Program-made: the position numbers and the translations under genes
Assembly: GCA_937902925.1 (NCBI GenBank)
Contig: CALFNN010000001.1
Span: 1-42,312, forward strand
Direction of reading: 5' to 3'
DNA length: 42,312 nt
Origin: an uncultured Opitutaceae bacterium
GTDB taxonomy: Bacteria > Verrucomicrobiota > Verrucomicrobiia > Opitutales > Opitutaceae
Shown here: in pieces, positions 9,229 to 19,400 of the stretch
Numbering within the stretch: position 1 is the stretch's first letter
Layout of the letters: every line of letters starts with the position of its first letter
Notes under the pieces: generated by a model
The model's database searches: none
What the model saw: the letters and a program-made list of their open reading frames with translations, nothing else
What the model was told of the DNA's origin: nothing

Positions 9229-10104
9229 ATGTCCGCTCCACTCTCGATCGCATTCATCGGCACCGGCGTCATGGGCCGCAGCATGGCCGGCCATCTGCAG
9301 AAAGCCGGTCATCCGCTGCACGTGCACAACCGCACGAAGGACAAGGCCGCGGCCTTGCTCGCCGCCGGCGCCACGTGGCACGATTCCGCCGGTAGCGCCG
9401 CCGCCGCGGCGGATGTCGTCGTCACCATCCTCGGATTTCCGACCGACGTGGAGGCGACTTACCTCGGCGCGGGCGGCGTCGTCGAGCGGGCGAAGCCGGG
9501 TGCGCTGCTCATCGACATGACGACCTCGAGCCCGGTGCTCGCCCGGCGCATCGCCGGAGCCGCGGCGCAACGCGGGCTCGCGGCGCTCGACGCGCCGGTT
9601 TCCGGCGGCGACATCGGGGCGCGCGAGGCGCGGCTCGTCATCATGGTCGGCGGCGACGCCGCGGCGTTCGCCCGGGCGAAGCCGCTGTTCGAACTGATGG
9701 GAAAAAACATCGCGCTGCTCGGCGGGGCGGGCGCCGGCCAGCATTGCAAGATGGCCAACCAGATCGCGGTTGCGGTCGGCATGGTGTCGTGGTGCGAGGC
9801 GCTGGCCTACGCGAAGAAGGCCGGCCTCGATCCGGCGGCCGTGCACGCGAGCATCAGCGGCGGCGCGGCGGGCAGTTGGGCGATGACGAACCTCGCGCCG
9901 CGCGCCCTGGCCGAAAATTACGCTCCGGGTTTTTACGTGAAGCACATCCTGAAGGATATCCGCATCGCGCTCGACAGCGCCGCCGAGATGAAGCTCGACG
10001 TGCCCGGGCTGGCCGGTGCGAAGAAACTCTACGACCAGGTCGCCGCGCGCGGTTGGGAGGATTGCGGCACCCAGGCGCTCTACCGACTCTACACCTCGCT
10101 CTAA
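9229..10104 (+). CDS. garR: NAD(P)-dependent 3-hydroxyacid dehydrogenase, probable tartronate semialdehyde reductase
   Basis: Beta-hydroxyacid dehydrogenase family (3-hydroxyisobutyrate dehydrogenase / 2-hydroxy-3-oxopropionate reductase). The 291-residue product has the Rossmann motif GTGVMG (residues 11-16), the substrate-binding signature DAPVSGG (121-127) and the catalytic lysine segment GQHCKMANQ with Lys174. A well-placed GAGG at 9218-9221, 7 bases before the ATG, fixes the start. The next gene starts 7 bases after the stop. The family alone does not fix the substrate; the assignment to tartronate semialdehyde reduction to glycerate comes from the adjoining GarL-type aldolase and GudD-type dehydratase, the same three activities as the enterobacterial glucarate pathway. 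A 3-hydroxyisobutyrate or other 3-hydroxyacid role remains possible. Confidence 0.85.
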   Translation: MSAPLSIAFIGTGVMGRSMAGHLQKAGHPLHVHNRTKDKAAALLAAGATWHDSAGSAAAAADVVVTILGFPTDVEATYLGAGGVVERAKPGALLIDMTTSSPVLARRIAGAAAQRGLAALDAPVSGGDIGAREARLVIMVGGDAAAFARAKPLFELMGKNIALLGGAGAGQHCKMANQIAVAVGMVSWCEALAYAKKAGLDPAAVHASISGGAAGSWAMTNLAPRALAENYAPGFYVKHILKDIRIALDSAAEMKLDVPGLAGAKKLYDQVAARGWEDCGTQALYRLYTSL

Positions 10105-10111
10105 CCAAAAC

Positions 10112-10879
10112 ATGAAAGTCTCCGGACAACTTCGCTCCCGTGTGCTCGCCCGTGAATGGGTTCCCGGCACGTGGCTCAACCTCGGCTCGCCGATCACCGC
10201 GGAAATCGCGGGCCTGCTCGGCTTCGACTGGGTCCTGATCGACCATGAACACGGCGCGGGCGGCGACGACACCATGCTGGCGCAACTCCAGGCGGTCGCC
10301 AGCACACCGGCGGTGCCGATCGTCCGGATCGCGGCCAACGAGGCGCCGCGTTTCAAGCGCGCGCTCGACATGGGTGCGCATGGCATCATGGCGCCGTATG
10401 TGAGCACGGCCGCCGAGGCCGCCGCGGCGGTTGCCGCGGTGCGTTATCCGCCGCACGGCACGCGCGGCGTGGCGAAATTTCACCGGGGCGTCGCGTTCGG
10501 CGGCGATTTCGAGGAATACTACCTGCACGTCCACGAGTGGCTGCTGACGGTCGTCCAGCTCGAGACGCCCGAGGCGATCAAGAACGCCGACGACATCGCC
10601 GCGGTCGACGGGGCCGACGTGCTGTTCGTCGGCCCGACGGACCTCAGCTACAACATGGGCATGCGCGACCAGATCGAGTCCCCGGCATTTGTCGAGGCGC
10701 TCAAGCGCGTCGTCACCGCCGCGAAGAACCGCGGCAAGGCGGCCGGCATCCTCGTGCACAACGCCGCGCTGGTGCCGAAATGCCGCGACTGGGGTTTCAC
10801 GTTTGTCGCATTGGGCAGCGATGGCGGCGCGGTGCGCGCCGGCCTGCAGCAGTTTCATACGGCGCTGCGCGCAAAGTAA
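10112..10879 (+). CDS. garL: HpcH/HpaI-family aldolase, probable 5-keto-4-deoxy-D-glucarate aldolase
   Basis: Class II metal-dependent aldolase that splits a 2-keto acid into pyruvate and an aldehyde. The 255-residue product shows FDWVLIDHEHG (residues 38-48, with catalytic-type His47), the conserved Arg in PIVRIAANE, RYPPHGTRGVA (111-121), the metal ligand Glu151 in VVQLETPEAI and Asp177 in VGPTDLS. These occur in the same order as in E. coli GarL, which gives pyruvate and tartronate semialdehyde; a rhamnonate- or hydroxyheptanedioate-type aldolase is the alternative. The ATG at 10112 begins MKVSGQLRSR and lies 7 bases after the garR stop, so the two are surely co-transcribed. The open frame extends upstream into garR, but that part is not aldolase-like. 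Confidence 0.87.
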   Translation: MKVSGQLRSRVLAREWVPGTWLNLGSPITAEIAGLLGFDWVLIDHEHGAGGDDTMLAQLQAVASTPAVPIVRIAANEAPRFKRALDMGAHGIMAPYVSTAAEAAAAVAAVRYPPHGTRGVAKFHRGVAFGGDFEEYYLHVHEWLLTVVQLETPEAIKNADDIAAVDGADVLFVGPTDLSYNMGMRDQIESPAFVEALKRVVTAAKNRGKAAGILVHNAALVPKCRDWGFTFVALGSDGGAVRAGLQQFHTALRAK

Positions 10880-10891
10880 CGCTTCGCCCTC

Positions 10892-12178
10892 GTGCGGATC
10901 GCGGAGTTTCACATCACGCCGGTCGCACTGGGCGATCCGCCGTTGCTCAATGCCGCCGGCCTTCATGCGCCTTACTGCCTGCGGACGGTTGTCGAGTTGG
11001 TGACCGACGACGGCTGGCGCGGACTCGCCGAGGTGCCGGGAAGCGCGGCGGTCGACACCGCACTCGCGGCGGTGCGCGACACGGTGATCGGCGCCGATCC
11101 GCTGAACTGGAACGCGCTGCGCGCGAAGCTGGCCGAGCGTTGCTCGCCGGAGACCTCGGCGGCGCGGGGCGACAAGCCGTGGGACGGCCGCACGCGCGTG
11201 CAGGTTTTCAGCGCGCTCGACGTGGCGTGCCTCGATTTGCAGGGGCGGGCGTTCGGCGTGCCGGTGGCGGCGCTGCTCGGCGGCGTCGTGCGCGAGCGCG
11301 TGCCGTATTCGGCCTACCTGTTCTACAAATACGAGGGCGCGGGCGGTGAACTCGGGTTTGGCACCGAGCCGCGGGCGAGCGGTTGGGCGGCTGCGCGGCA
11401 AAAGCCAGCGCTCGATCCGGCGGGCGTCGTCGCGCAGGCGCAGGCGATGGTGGAGGAGTTCGGCTTTCAATCGATCAAGCTCAAGGGCGGCTGTTTCGAG
11501 CCGGCGCAGGAGGTCGCTGCGATCAAGGCGCTGCGCGAAGCGTTCGGCCCCGGCGTGCCGCTGCGCCTCGACCCGAATGCCCTCTGGACAGTCGAGACCT
11601 CGATCCAGTGGGGCCGCGAACTCGAGGGCGTGCTCGAATATCTCGAGGATCCCGCGCGCGGCCAGGAAAGCATGGCGACGGTGCGGCGGGCGTTGAAACT
11701 GCCGCTCGCGACGAACATGTGCACGACCTCGTTCGACGATCTGCCAGGCAGCGCGCGCCACGGCTCGGAAGATATCATTCTCACGGATCACCATTATTGG
11801 GGCGGGCTGCGCGCCTCGATGGAGCTGGCCGCGCATTGCCGGATTTTCCACCGCGGTGTCTCGATGCATTCGAACAATCACGCGGGCATCTCGCTGGCGG
11901 CGATGACGCATCTCGGTGCGGCGATGCCGAACCTCGGTTACGCGCTCGACACACACTACCCGTGGCAGTCGGAGGAAATCATCGTCGGCGGCCGGATCAA
12001 ATTCGAGGAGGGCTGCGTGGTGCTGCCGAAGGGCCCGGGGCTTGGCGTCGAGCTCGATCGTGCGGCGCTGGCGCGGGCGCATGCGACTTATCTGCGCTGC
12101 GGCCTGCGCGAGCGGAACGACGAGATCGAGATGCAGAAAAAAGTGCCGGGATGGAAGTTTTCCGCGACGCGTTGGTGA
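10892..12178 (+). CDS. gudD: Glucarate dehydratase-like enolase superfamily enzyme
   Basis: Mandelate-racemase/enolase superfamily enzyme, most like D-glucarate dehydratase, which makes 5-keto-4-deoxy-D-glucarate from glucarate. The 428-residue product has the catalytic KLK (Lys196, Lys198, followed by GG), metal ligands Asp227 (RLDPNA), Glu252 (YLEDP) and Asn275 (ATNM), then Asp299 (LTDHHYW) and the catalytic-type His326 in HSNNHAGISLA. The C-terminus also follows the glucarate dehydratase pattern: DTHYPWQ, GPGLGVELD and VPGW. The start is a GTG at 10892, 12 bases after the aldolase stop. Lys-x-Lys plus the HSNNH motif point to the glucarate dehydratase subgroup, but the substrate could be another aldaric or aldonic acid. 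It is the central gene of the operon. Confidence 0.87.
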   Translation: MRIAEFHITPVALGDPPLLNAAGLHAPYCLRTVVELVTDDGWRGLAEVPGSAAVDTALAAVRDTVIGADPLNWNALRAKLAERCSPETSAARGDKPWDGRTRVQVFSALDVACLDLQGRAFGVPVAALLGGVVRERVPYSAYLFYKYEGAGGELGFGTEPRASGWAAARQKPALDPAGVVAQAQAMVEEFGFQSIKLKGGCFEPAQEVAAIKALREAFGPGVPLRLDPNALWTVETSIQWGRELEGVLEYLEDPARGQESMATVRRALKLPLATNMCTTSFDDLPGSARHGSEDIILTDHHYWGGLRASMELAAHCRIFHRGVSMHSNNHAGISLAAMTHLGAAMPNLGYALDTHYPWQSEEIIVGGRIKFEEGCVVLPKGPGLGVELDRAALARAHATYLRCGLRERNDEIEMQKKVPGWKFSATRW

Positions 12179-12240
12179 ACGGGTGACCGTCCGAAGATTC
12201 CCGGCTCGAAATGCGCGACGATTCGGGCGAACTTTGCGCA

Positions 12241-15200
12241 ATGCCCCGCCTCGCCGTCCGTGTGGTTTTCGGTTTCATCTGCGCGCTCTGCGCCGGTCGC
12301 GCCCAGACGCAAATCAGCGCGTCGCGCATCACGCCCAACCTTGTCACGAACATCGACCGGCCGCTGCGCTACCGGCCCGATGGCGCGGATTTCGTGATCG
12401 AGAATGGCGCGGAGTTTTTCAACCGACCGCTTTACGGCGGGAACACGGCGTTCCGTGTCGACGGCGGCGACAAGCCGGAGTTTGTGCTCTACCTGCCGGG
12501 TCGCGGCGGCAATTTGCGGCTCGGGTTGCGCTCGGCGACGGGCGCGAAATGGCTGCATGACGCGGCCCGCGTCACCGCGCGCTACCGGCCGGGCGAGTTG
12601 CTCTACGAGATCCGCGATCCGTTGCTTGGTGACGGCGGCGTGCTGCATTTGACCGCAATCGCCTACAGCCAGACCGAGGGATTGATCGTGCGGGCGGAGG
12701 CGGAGGGAGTTGCGGCGGGCGTCGAACTGGTCTGGGCCTACGGCGGCGTCAACGGCCAGCGGGGCTCGCGCGACGGCGACATCGGGACCGAGCGGGTGCC
12801 GATCAGCGAATGGTTTCAGCTCAAGCCGGAGTTCTGTCGCGACAACGCGTTCGAACTCGGGGCGGGCACGTTCACGCTGCGGGCGAAGGCGGCGACGATC
12901 ATGGGCGCCGTGCCGGCCGGCACGCAGCTCGCCGTGGCCGACGGCGCGAAGTGGGGCGATCTGCCGGGTTTGTTCGGTTCGAGCGCGACGGCGCGGCCGG
13001 TCATGACCGGCCGGGTGGCGTTGGGCGACGGGCAATCGCTGCTGCTGTCGCTGCAACGCGTCGCGGCGGACGCCACCGCGACCGAGGACCTCGGCACCTA
13101 TCGCGAAGTCGGTGCCCCGCAGACCGCCGCGAAGATCGCGCTGGCGCCGGTCTACACCCAAGCGGAGTTGCCGGCGCGGTTCGCCGAGGCGGAGAAACAT
13201 TTTGCCGATCTTCGCGGCCGCGTGGCGGTCGACACGCCGGATGCATTTCTCAATGCGGCGGTCGGCGCGTTGAACGTCGCGGCCGATGCGGTGTGGGACG
13301 AGCCGCAGCAGGACATCATGCATGGCGCGATCGCGTGGCGGACGCGGCTGCTCGGCTGGCGCGGTCCGTATTCGCTCGATGCCTTGGGATGGCACGACCG
13401 CGCGCGGAAGCACTTTGAATACTGGGCGGGCCGGCAGAACACGAATCCGATTCCGGGCAAAATCCCGCCCGCCGACGAGAAGGCGAACCTCGCGCGCAAC
13501 GAGGCCGGGCTGCACACCAACGGCGACATGTCGAACAGCCACTACGACATGAACCTCGTGGCGATCGACGCGCTGTTCCGCCACCTGAAGTGGACCGGTG
13601 ACCTGGAGTTCGCGAAGCAGATGTGGCCGGTGATCGAGCGGCACCTGGCGTGGGAGCGGCGGTTGTTCCGGCGCGAGTTCGGACCGGACAAGCTGCCGCT
13701 CTACGAAGCGTATGCGGCGATCTGGGCGAGCGACGACCTGCAATACAGCGGCGGCGGCGCGATGCATGCGACAGCCTATAATTATTTTCACAACGTCCAG
13801 GCGGCGCGACTGGCGCGACTGATCGGGCAGGATCCGACGCGTTATTTGCACGAGGCGCAATTGATCGAGCGGGCGATGCGCGAATATCTCTGGCTGCCGG
13901 AGCGCGGCTGGTTTGCGGAGTCGAAGGACTGGTTGGGACTGCAGCGCGTGCATCCGAGCGCGGCGGTGTGGACGTTTTACCACACGATGGACTCCGAGGT
14001 GCCGACGCCGCAGGAGGCGTGGCAGATGACCGAGCAGGTCGAGTCGCAGATTCCGCACCTGCCGGTGCGCGGGCCGGGCGTCCCGGCCGGACTCTACACG
14101 CTCGCGGAAAGCGACTGGATGCCCTACGACTGGTCGATCAACAACGTCGTGATGGGTGAGGCGGTGCACACGGCGCTTGGGTTTTGGGAAGCGGGCCGGC
14201 CGGACGAGGCATGGAAGATCGCGAAGGGGTCGCTCCTGGCGGCGATGTTCATGGGGATTTCGCCGGGGAACGTCGGCTCGATGTCCTACCTTGATGTCTA
14301 CCGTCGCGAATCGCAGCGCGATTTCGGGGATGGCTCGGGCGTGCTGTCGCGGGCGATCGTCGAGGGGTTGTTCGGTGTGAGGCCGGACGCGCTCGCGGGT
14401 GAGTTGCACGTCGAGCCCGGTTTCCCGGACAACTGGGATCACGCCAGCCTGCGGCATCCGGACGTGACGTTTTCGTTCCGGCGCGAGGGCGAGGCCGACT
14501 CTTATGTCATCGAGCAGAGATTTTCGAAACCGCAGTTGCTACGGTTGCGGCTGATCGCGCGGCGCGACCGGATTTCGGCCGTGACGGTCAACGGGAAGCC
14601 GACCCCGTGGCATGCGATCGAGAGCGCGGTGGGCGCGCCGCGGATCGATGTGCTGGCGCCGGCGGCGGCGCGGCAGGAAGTCGTCGTGCACTGGGCCGGC
14701 GTGGTGCCGGCACAGACGGTGCCACTGGGCAGCCGCGGGATGTTCGTCCGGGTGGCGCAAGGAGAAATGAAATGGTGGGCGGCGCGCACACCGGAACGCG
14801 TGACAGTGTCGCCGTTCTCCGTGCCGCCGGCGGGCCCGGCGCACTTCGAGCCGGTGACGCTCGCGGACCGGTTCAACGACCGCGTGACGCAGATTTTCAA
14901 GAACGAATACCGCTCGCCGCGCTCGCCGTTTGTATCGCTCGCGCTGCCCAAGCAGGGACTCGGCGGCTGGGCGGGAGGCGTGAACGCCTCGGCGGACATC
15001 GACGACTCCGGACTGCGGGCGGCGGCCGCAAGGAATGGCGGGCGAATCGTGCTGCCGGATGGCGTTCCCTTTGCGACGCCCGGTCCCGGCAATGAGCGGA
15101 ACATCGTCTTCACCTCGCAGTGGGACAATTATCCGCACGAAGCCGTCATCCCGCTGACCGGCCACGCCAAGGTCGTCTATCTGTTGATGGCGGGTTCGAC

Positions 15201-15561
15201 CAACCCGATGCAGAGCCGGATCGACAACGGCGAGGTCGTCGTCACCTACACGGATGGCATGACGGCGCGGCTCGCGCTGGCGAACCCGGAGACGTGGTGG
15301 CCGATCGAGCAGGATTACTTCATCGACGATTTTCAGTTTCGCGACAACGCGCCGCTGCCGGTGCGCGTGGATTTGAAGACCGGCAAGGTGCGGGTGCTCG
15401 AGCGGGAGACGTTCAAGGGCAAGGGCGGAAAGGTTCCGGGCGGTGCGGCCACCGTGCTCGAGTTGCCGCTGGAGCCGGGCAGGGAATTGAAATCGCTCAC
15501 GATTCGCACGCTGGCCAACGACGTCGTGATCGGATTGATGGCGGCGACGCTGGGGCGGTGA
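12241..15561 (+). CDS. Exported DUF4450 (glycosidase-like) protein
   Basis: Large exported protein of 1106 residues, probably acting on a polysaccharide or oligosaccharide in the periplasm or outside. The signal peptide is MPRLAVRVVFGFICALCAGR, so I start at the ATG at 12241 and not at the in-frame ATG 30 bases earlier. The mature N-terminus (RYRPDGADFVIENG, then FFNRPLYGGNTAF) is the hallmark I associate with DUF4450. The centre (about residues 330-760) is rich in aromatic helices typical of an (alpha/alpha)6 glycoside hydrolase barrel, for example NSHYDMNLVAIDALF and YDWSINNVVMGEA. The C-terminus is beta-rich. The catalytic residues are not known to me. Its place inside a sugar-acid catabolic operon suggests it releases the substrate for the cytoplasmic enzymes. 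The gap to the upstream gene is 62 bases. Confidence 0.8.
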   Translation: MPRLAVRVVFGFICALCAGRAQTQISASRITPNLVTNIDRPLRYRPDGADFVIENGAEFFNRPLYGGNTAFRVDGGDKPEFVLYLPGRGGNLRLGLRSATGAKWLHDAARVTARYRPGELLYEIRDPLLGDGGVLHLTAIAYSQTEGLIVRAEAEGVAAGVELVWAYGGVNGQRGSRDGDIGTERVPISEWFQLKPEFCRDNAFELGAGTFTLRAKAATIMGAVPAGTQLAVADGAKWGDLPGLFGSSATARPVMTGRVALGDGQSLLLSLQRVAADATATEDLGTYREVGAPQTAAKIALAPVYTQAELPARFAEAEKHFADLRGRVAVDTPDAFLNAAVGALNVAADAVWDEPQQDIMHGAIAWRTRLLGWRGPYSLDALGWHDRARKHFEYWAGRQNTNPIPGKIPPADEKANLARNEAGLHTNGDMSNSHYDMNLVAIDALFRHLKWTGDLEFAKQMWPVIERHLAWERRLFRREFGPDKLPLYEAYAAIWASDDLQYSGGGAMHATAYNYFHNVQAARLARLIGQDPTRYLHEAQLIERAMREYLWLPERGWFAESKDWLGLQRVHPSAAVWTFYHTMDSEVPTPQEAWQMTEQVESQIPHLPVRGPGVPAGLYTLAESDWMPYDWSINNVVMGEAVHTALGFWEAGRPDEAWKIAKGSLLAAMFMGISPGNVGSMSYLDVYRRESQRDFGDGSGVLSRAIVEGLFGVRPDALAGELHVEPGFPDNWDHASLRHPDVTFSFRREGEADSYVIEQRFSKPQLLRLRLIARRDRISAVTVNGKPTPWHAIESAVGAPRIDVLAPAAARQEVVVHWAGVVPAQTVPLGSRGMFVRVAQGEMKWWAARTPERVTVSPFSVPPAGPAHFEPVTLADRFNDRVTQIFKNEYRSPRSPFVSLALPKQGLGGWAGGVNASADIDDSGLRAAAARNGGRIVLPDGVPFATPGPGNERNIVFTSQWDNYPHEAVIPLTGHAKVVYLLMAGSTNPMQSRIDNGEVVVTYTDGMTARLALANPETWWPIEQDYFIDDFQFRDNAPLPVRVDLKTGKVRVLERETFKGKGGKVPGGAATVLELPLEPGRELKSLTIRTLANDVVIGLMAATLGR

Positions 15562-15605
15562 ACAGAGGGATTGCCTCGCCGTCGCGTGCGGCGCAATGAG
15601 AGGGG

Positions 15606-16379
15606 ATGACACCGCTGTATCAACGTCTCGCCGGCAAATACTCGCTCGTGACCGGGGCGGGCTCCGGCATCGGGCGCGCGATTGCCGTGCGGCTCGCGGC
15701 CGAAGGGGCGCACGTGACGATCTTCGAGGCTCGGGCCGAGACGGGGGAACAAACCGCGACTCAGATTCGCGAGGCGGGCGGCACGGCGCGCGTGGTGGCT
15801 TGCGACGTCTCCGATACGGCCGCGATGCGGGCGGCCTTTGAGACGGTCGAGCAACTCGACCTGCTGGTGAACAACGCGGGCATCGCGCACGTCGGCAGCG
15901 TCCTCACGACGACGCCCGAGGAATTGGACCGCGTCTATGCCGTGAACGTGCGGGGAGTTTATCACGGGTTGCATTTCGGCGTGCCGAAGCTGCTGACCCG
16001 CGGCGGCGGCGCGATCGTCAACCTCGCGTCGACGGTGTCGAAAATCGGCGTGGCGGATCGCTTCGCCTACGGCATGAGCAAGGGGGCAGTGCACACGATG
16101 ACGCTGTCGGTGGCGCGCGATTTCGTCGGACGAAACATCCGCTGCAACTGCGTGTGTCCGGCCCGCGTGCACACGCCGTTTGTCGACGGCTACATCGCCA
16201 AGAATTATCCTGGCAAAGAGAAGGAAATGTTCGCCACGCTGTCCGCGGCGCAGCCGATCGGGCGGATGGGCGAGCCGGAGGAGGTCGCGGCGCTCGTGGC
16301 GTTCCTGTGCTCGGATGAGGCCGGATTCATCACGGGCTCGGCCTACGACATCGACGGCGGCGTGATTGCGTTGCGGTGA
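15606..16379 (+). CDS. Short-chain dehydrogenase/reductase (SDR)
   Basis: Classical NAD(P)-dependent SDR of 257 residues. The cofactor motif TGAGSGIG is at residues 16-23, NNAG at 89-92, and the catalytic Ser142, Tyr155 and Lys159 (YGMSK) are all present. The C-terminal ITGSAYDIDGG is the usual dimer-interface signature. Asp/Glu after the second strand (IFEARAE) suggests NAD preference. It follows the DUF4450 gene by 44 bases and ends the operon. In this context it may oxidise the released sugar, or its uronate, to the lactone or acid used by the dehydratase; that is inferred from position only. It converges on the PEP-CTERM gene downstream with 33 bases between stops. Confidence 0.9.
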   Translation: MTPLYQRLAGKYSLVTGAGSGIGRAIAVRLAAEGAHVTIFEARAETGEQTATQIREAGGTARVVACDVSDTAAMRAAFETVEQLDLLVNNAGIAHVGSVLTTTPEELDRVYAVNVRGVYHGLHFGVPKLLTRGGGAIVNLASTVSKIGVADRFAYGMSKGAVHTMTLSVARDFVGRNIRCNCVCPARVHTPFVDGYIAKNYPGKEKEMFATLSAAQPIGRMGEPEEVAALVAFLCSDEAGFITGSAYDIDGGVIALR

Positions 16380-16412
16380 ACGCGGGCGGCCCGCGCGGAC
16401 GGCCGTGGCGTG

Positions 16413-19400
16413 CTACGCGGAACGCCGGCGGCGCCACGCGCCAAACGCGAGGGCGGCTGCGCCCAGCGACAGCAGCGCCCAAGTGGACGGCTCGGGGACC
16501 GGCGTGAAGTCGAGGAAGAGGCTGTTTCCGACCTGACTCACTCCAAAGGTGCCGCCGGCAAGGCTGTTTTGGAACTGACTCGTGCTGAAGTCGAACACGT
16601 CCGGCGCGGTCAAGCCAGTGATGCCGGTGCTGGTGACGAATTGCCAGGAATAGGATTGGGCCGGATTGAAGTTTTGGGCGAGCCCCGGATTGTTCGCGCT
16701 GTCGAGGGATACCAAGTTGATCACAAACGGGCTCGCGCTGGTGGCCGTGATCGTGAGGGTGCCGCTGATGCTAAGCAGGTCCCAGTTCGTGCCCGGCGAG
16801 CCTTGGGCGTCGTTGAGATCAAAGGCAAACGTCGCACCGCCGGCAAAGGTGGTGGGGCCGACCGAAAGGTTGCCGGGACTGTTGCCCGGGGAAACCGTGC
16901 CACCGGCGCCCAGCACGAGCGGGCCGGAGATGAACCCCGATCCGCCGAGGATGCCGCCGCTGCTGACGGTGACGGTGCCTGTCCCCGTGGCGGAGCCGCT
17001 CGTGTTCGAAACGATGAGCTTGCCACCGGCGACCGAGGTGGGACCGCTGTAGAGATTGGCGGCGGTCAGGGTCGTCGTGCCGGCGGAGGTGGAGAGGCCG
17101 CCGGTGCCGGAGATGACATTGCTCACAACCTGACTGCCGGAATTGCCGAAACTCAGGATGCCGTTCGTCGTGATGGGCCCCGAAATCGAACCGCCCGAGG
17201 CCACGACGAGCGATGCGCCGTCGCCGACCACCGTGCCGCCGGAGTTGGTGACGCTGCCCGTAAGATTGACGATATCGTTGCCGGCGCCGCTGACCGCAAA
17301 CACGCCGTCGCCGCTGACGCTGCCGGCAAAAGTCGTCGAGGTGTTGGCCACGGGCATCGCCACGGTGAGCGTCTTGCCGAGGCCGAGAAGAATCGAGGCG
17401 CCGCTGCCGTCTGCGCCGGTGAAGCCGGCGATCGTCTGGTCGTTCGCGACATTGAGAATGGAACCGAGCGCGAGCGAAATCTGAGCGGAAGTAGGGAGGG
17501 CGTTCGTGACGCCGATCGTCAACGTGCCGCCGGATAGCGTGGTGGTGCCGCCGTAGGTATTGGCGCCGGTGAGAGTGAGATTGCCGCTGCTCTTCTTTTC
17601 GAAGGTGCCGGGGCCGGAGATGACGCCGGCGTAAGTGTTGGGGTCCGTGCGGGCGAAGACGACGGCGCCGGAGTTCGCGATGTTGCCGCTGACCGAACCG
17701 GCGGCGTTGCCCGGGCTGACCGTAAGCGTGGCGCCGCTACCGACGGTCACATCGCCCGTGCCAGTGCCGGACGAACCGGTGTTGTTGAGGATCAGGTTGC
17801 CGGCATTGACCGTCGTGCCGCCGGTGTAGGTGTTCGCATTGGTCAGCGTCAGGGTGCCCGCGCCATTCTTGACGAAAGCGCCGCCACCGGAGATCAGGCC
17901 GCCGAAGGAATTGTTCGTGGCATTGTTGAGCGTCAACGTCTGGCTGCCGGCGATGGTGACATTACCGGTGTTCGAGCCGCTCAGCCCGGCGATCAATTGC
18001 GACGCGTTGACGACCAGCGCACCGAAACTGACGGCGACCTGGGTGGCGGCGGGCAGCGTGTTGGCGGTGCCGGCGGTCAGGGTGCTGCCTTGGATGATCG
18101 TGGTGGTGCCACTGTAAGTGTTGAGGCCCGTCAGCGTGAAGTTGCCGCCGCCCTGCAACGTGAGATTGCCCGACCCGGAAATCACGCCGCCAAACGAGAC
18201 GGCGTCCGAGCGGGAAAACGCCAGTTCGGCGTTGTTGACCACGTTACCGGCGATGGAGCCCGCGGTGCCGCCGGCGCCGATCTGGAGCGTGCCGGCTTTG
18301 ACGGTGGTGCCACCCGTGTAGGTGCTGGCGCCGGTGAGGATCAACGTGCCGGTCCCGAGCTTCGCGAGGCCAAGCAGGTTTGCGCCGCCGTTGGGATTCG
18401 CGATGGCGCTGGCGTGGGTAAAGGTTCCGCCTGCGGCATTGGACGTGTCGAGCGCGAGGGTGGAACCGCTTTGGAAACCGCCGGTGGCAGAGCCGAGGGC
18501 GGCGAACGTGATGAAGTCGTTCGAGGTGAACTCACCCGTGCCGCCGACGTTGAAGGCGGCCGTTGCGCCCGAGGCCACGGTGAACTTCGCCGCGGTCCAG
18601 TTCGTGTTCTTGAGCGACGATTCCTGCGCGAACTGGACGGTGCCGGAGTTTATCGCGGTGCTGCCCGTGTAAGTGTTATTGCCGCTGAGGGTGAGCGTGC
18701 CGGCGCCGAGTTTCGTGAGCGTGCCGGTGCCGGAAATCGCGCCGCTGAAGGTCGGGGAATCGGAACGATTGAAGACCAAGGCGGCATTGTCGACGATGTT
18801 GCCCGCGACCGAGCCGCTCGTGCCGCCGTTCCCAATCTGCAGCGTGCCCGCAGAGATGATGGTGTTTCCCCCGTAGGCGTTGGCTCCGGTGAGAATCAGT
18901 GTGCCGGGTCCCGCCTTGGTCAAACTACGCGCGCTGGCTGGCTCGTCGATGACACCGCCCACGGTGAGGCTGCCGCCGTCGATGGTGACGGTGCGATTGC
19001 CGGTGAGCGAAACGGCGCCAGTGCCGAGGTTGAGATTATTGGTGCCGCCAAAGGTAAAGTTGCTGCCCCAGGTTTGCGCGTTGTTATTCGTGAGGGTGAT
19101 CGCGACTCCGCTGGTGTTGTCGATCGTGCCGCCATCGATGATCAAGGTTCCTGTGCCGGGTGCGGTGGCGCTGTTAAGGTTGAGTGTCCCGGCATTGAGC
19201 GTGATGCCACCGGTGAAACTATTGCTGCCGGAGAGCGTAAACGTGCCATTGCCAGACTTGATGAAACTGCCCGCGCCGGCTGTGCCGATCACTTCATTGA
19301 TATTCGATTCCAGCCTCACTGTGCTGTTGTCCGCGAGGCTGACCGTGTGGATGTTGTTGTCGGGGTCGCGGGCGAGCGTAATGCCGAGACTGCTCGCGAA

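Noticed and set aside
9854-12241. 795-codon minus-strand open frame across the sugar-acid operon
   Set aside because: Arg/His-rich, no domain, and antisense to three genes with clear catalytic motifs.
12088-14457. 789-codon minus-strand open frame
   Set aside because: Antisense shadow of the DUF4450 gene; low-complexity Arg-rich translation.
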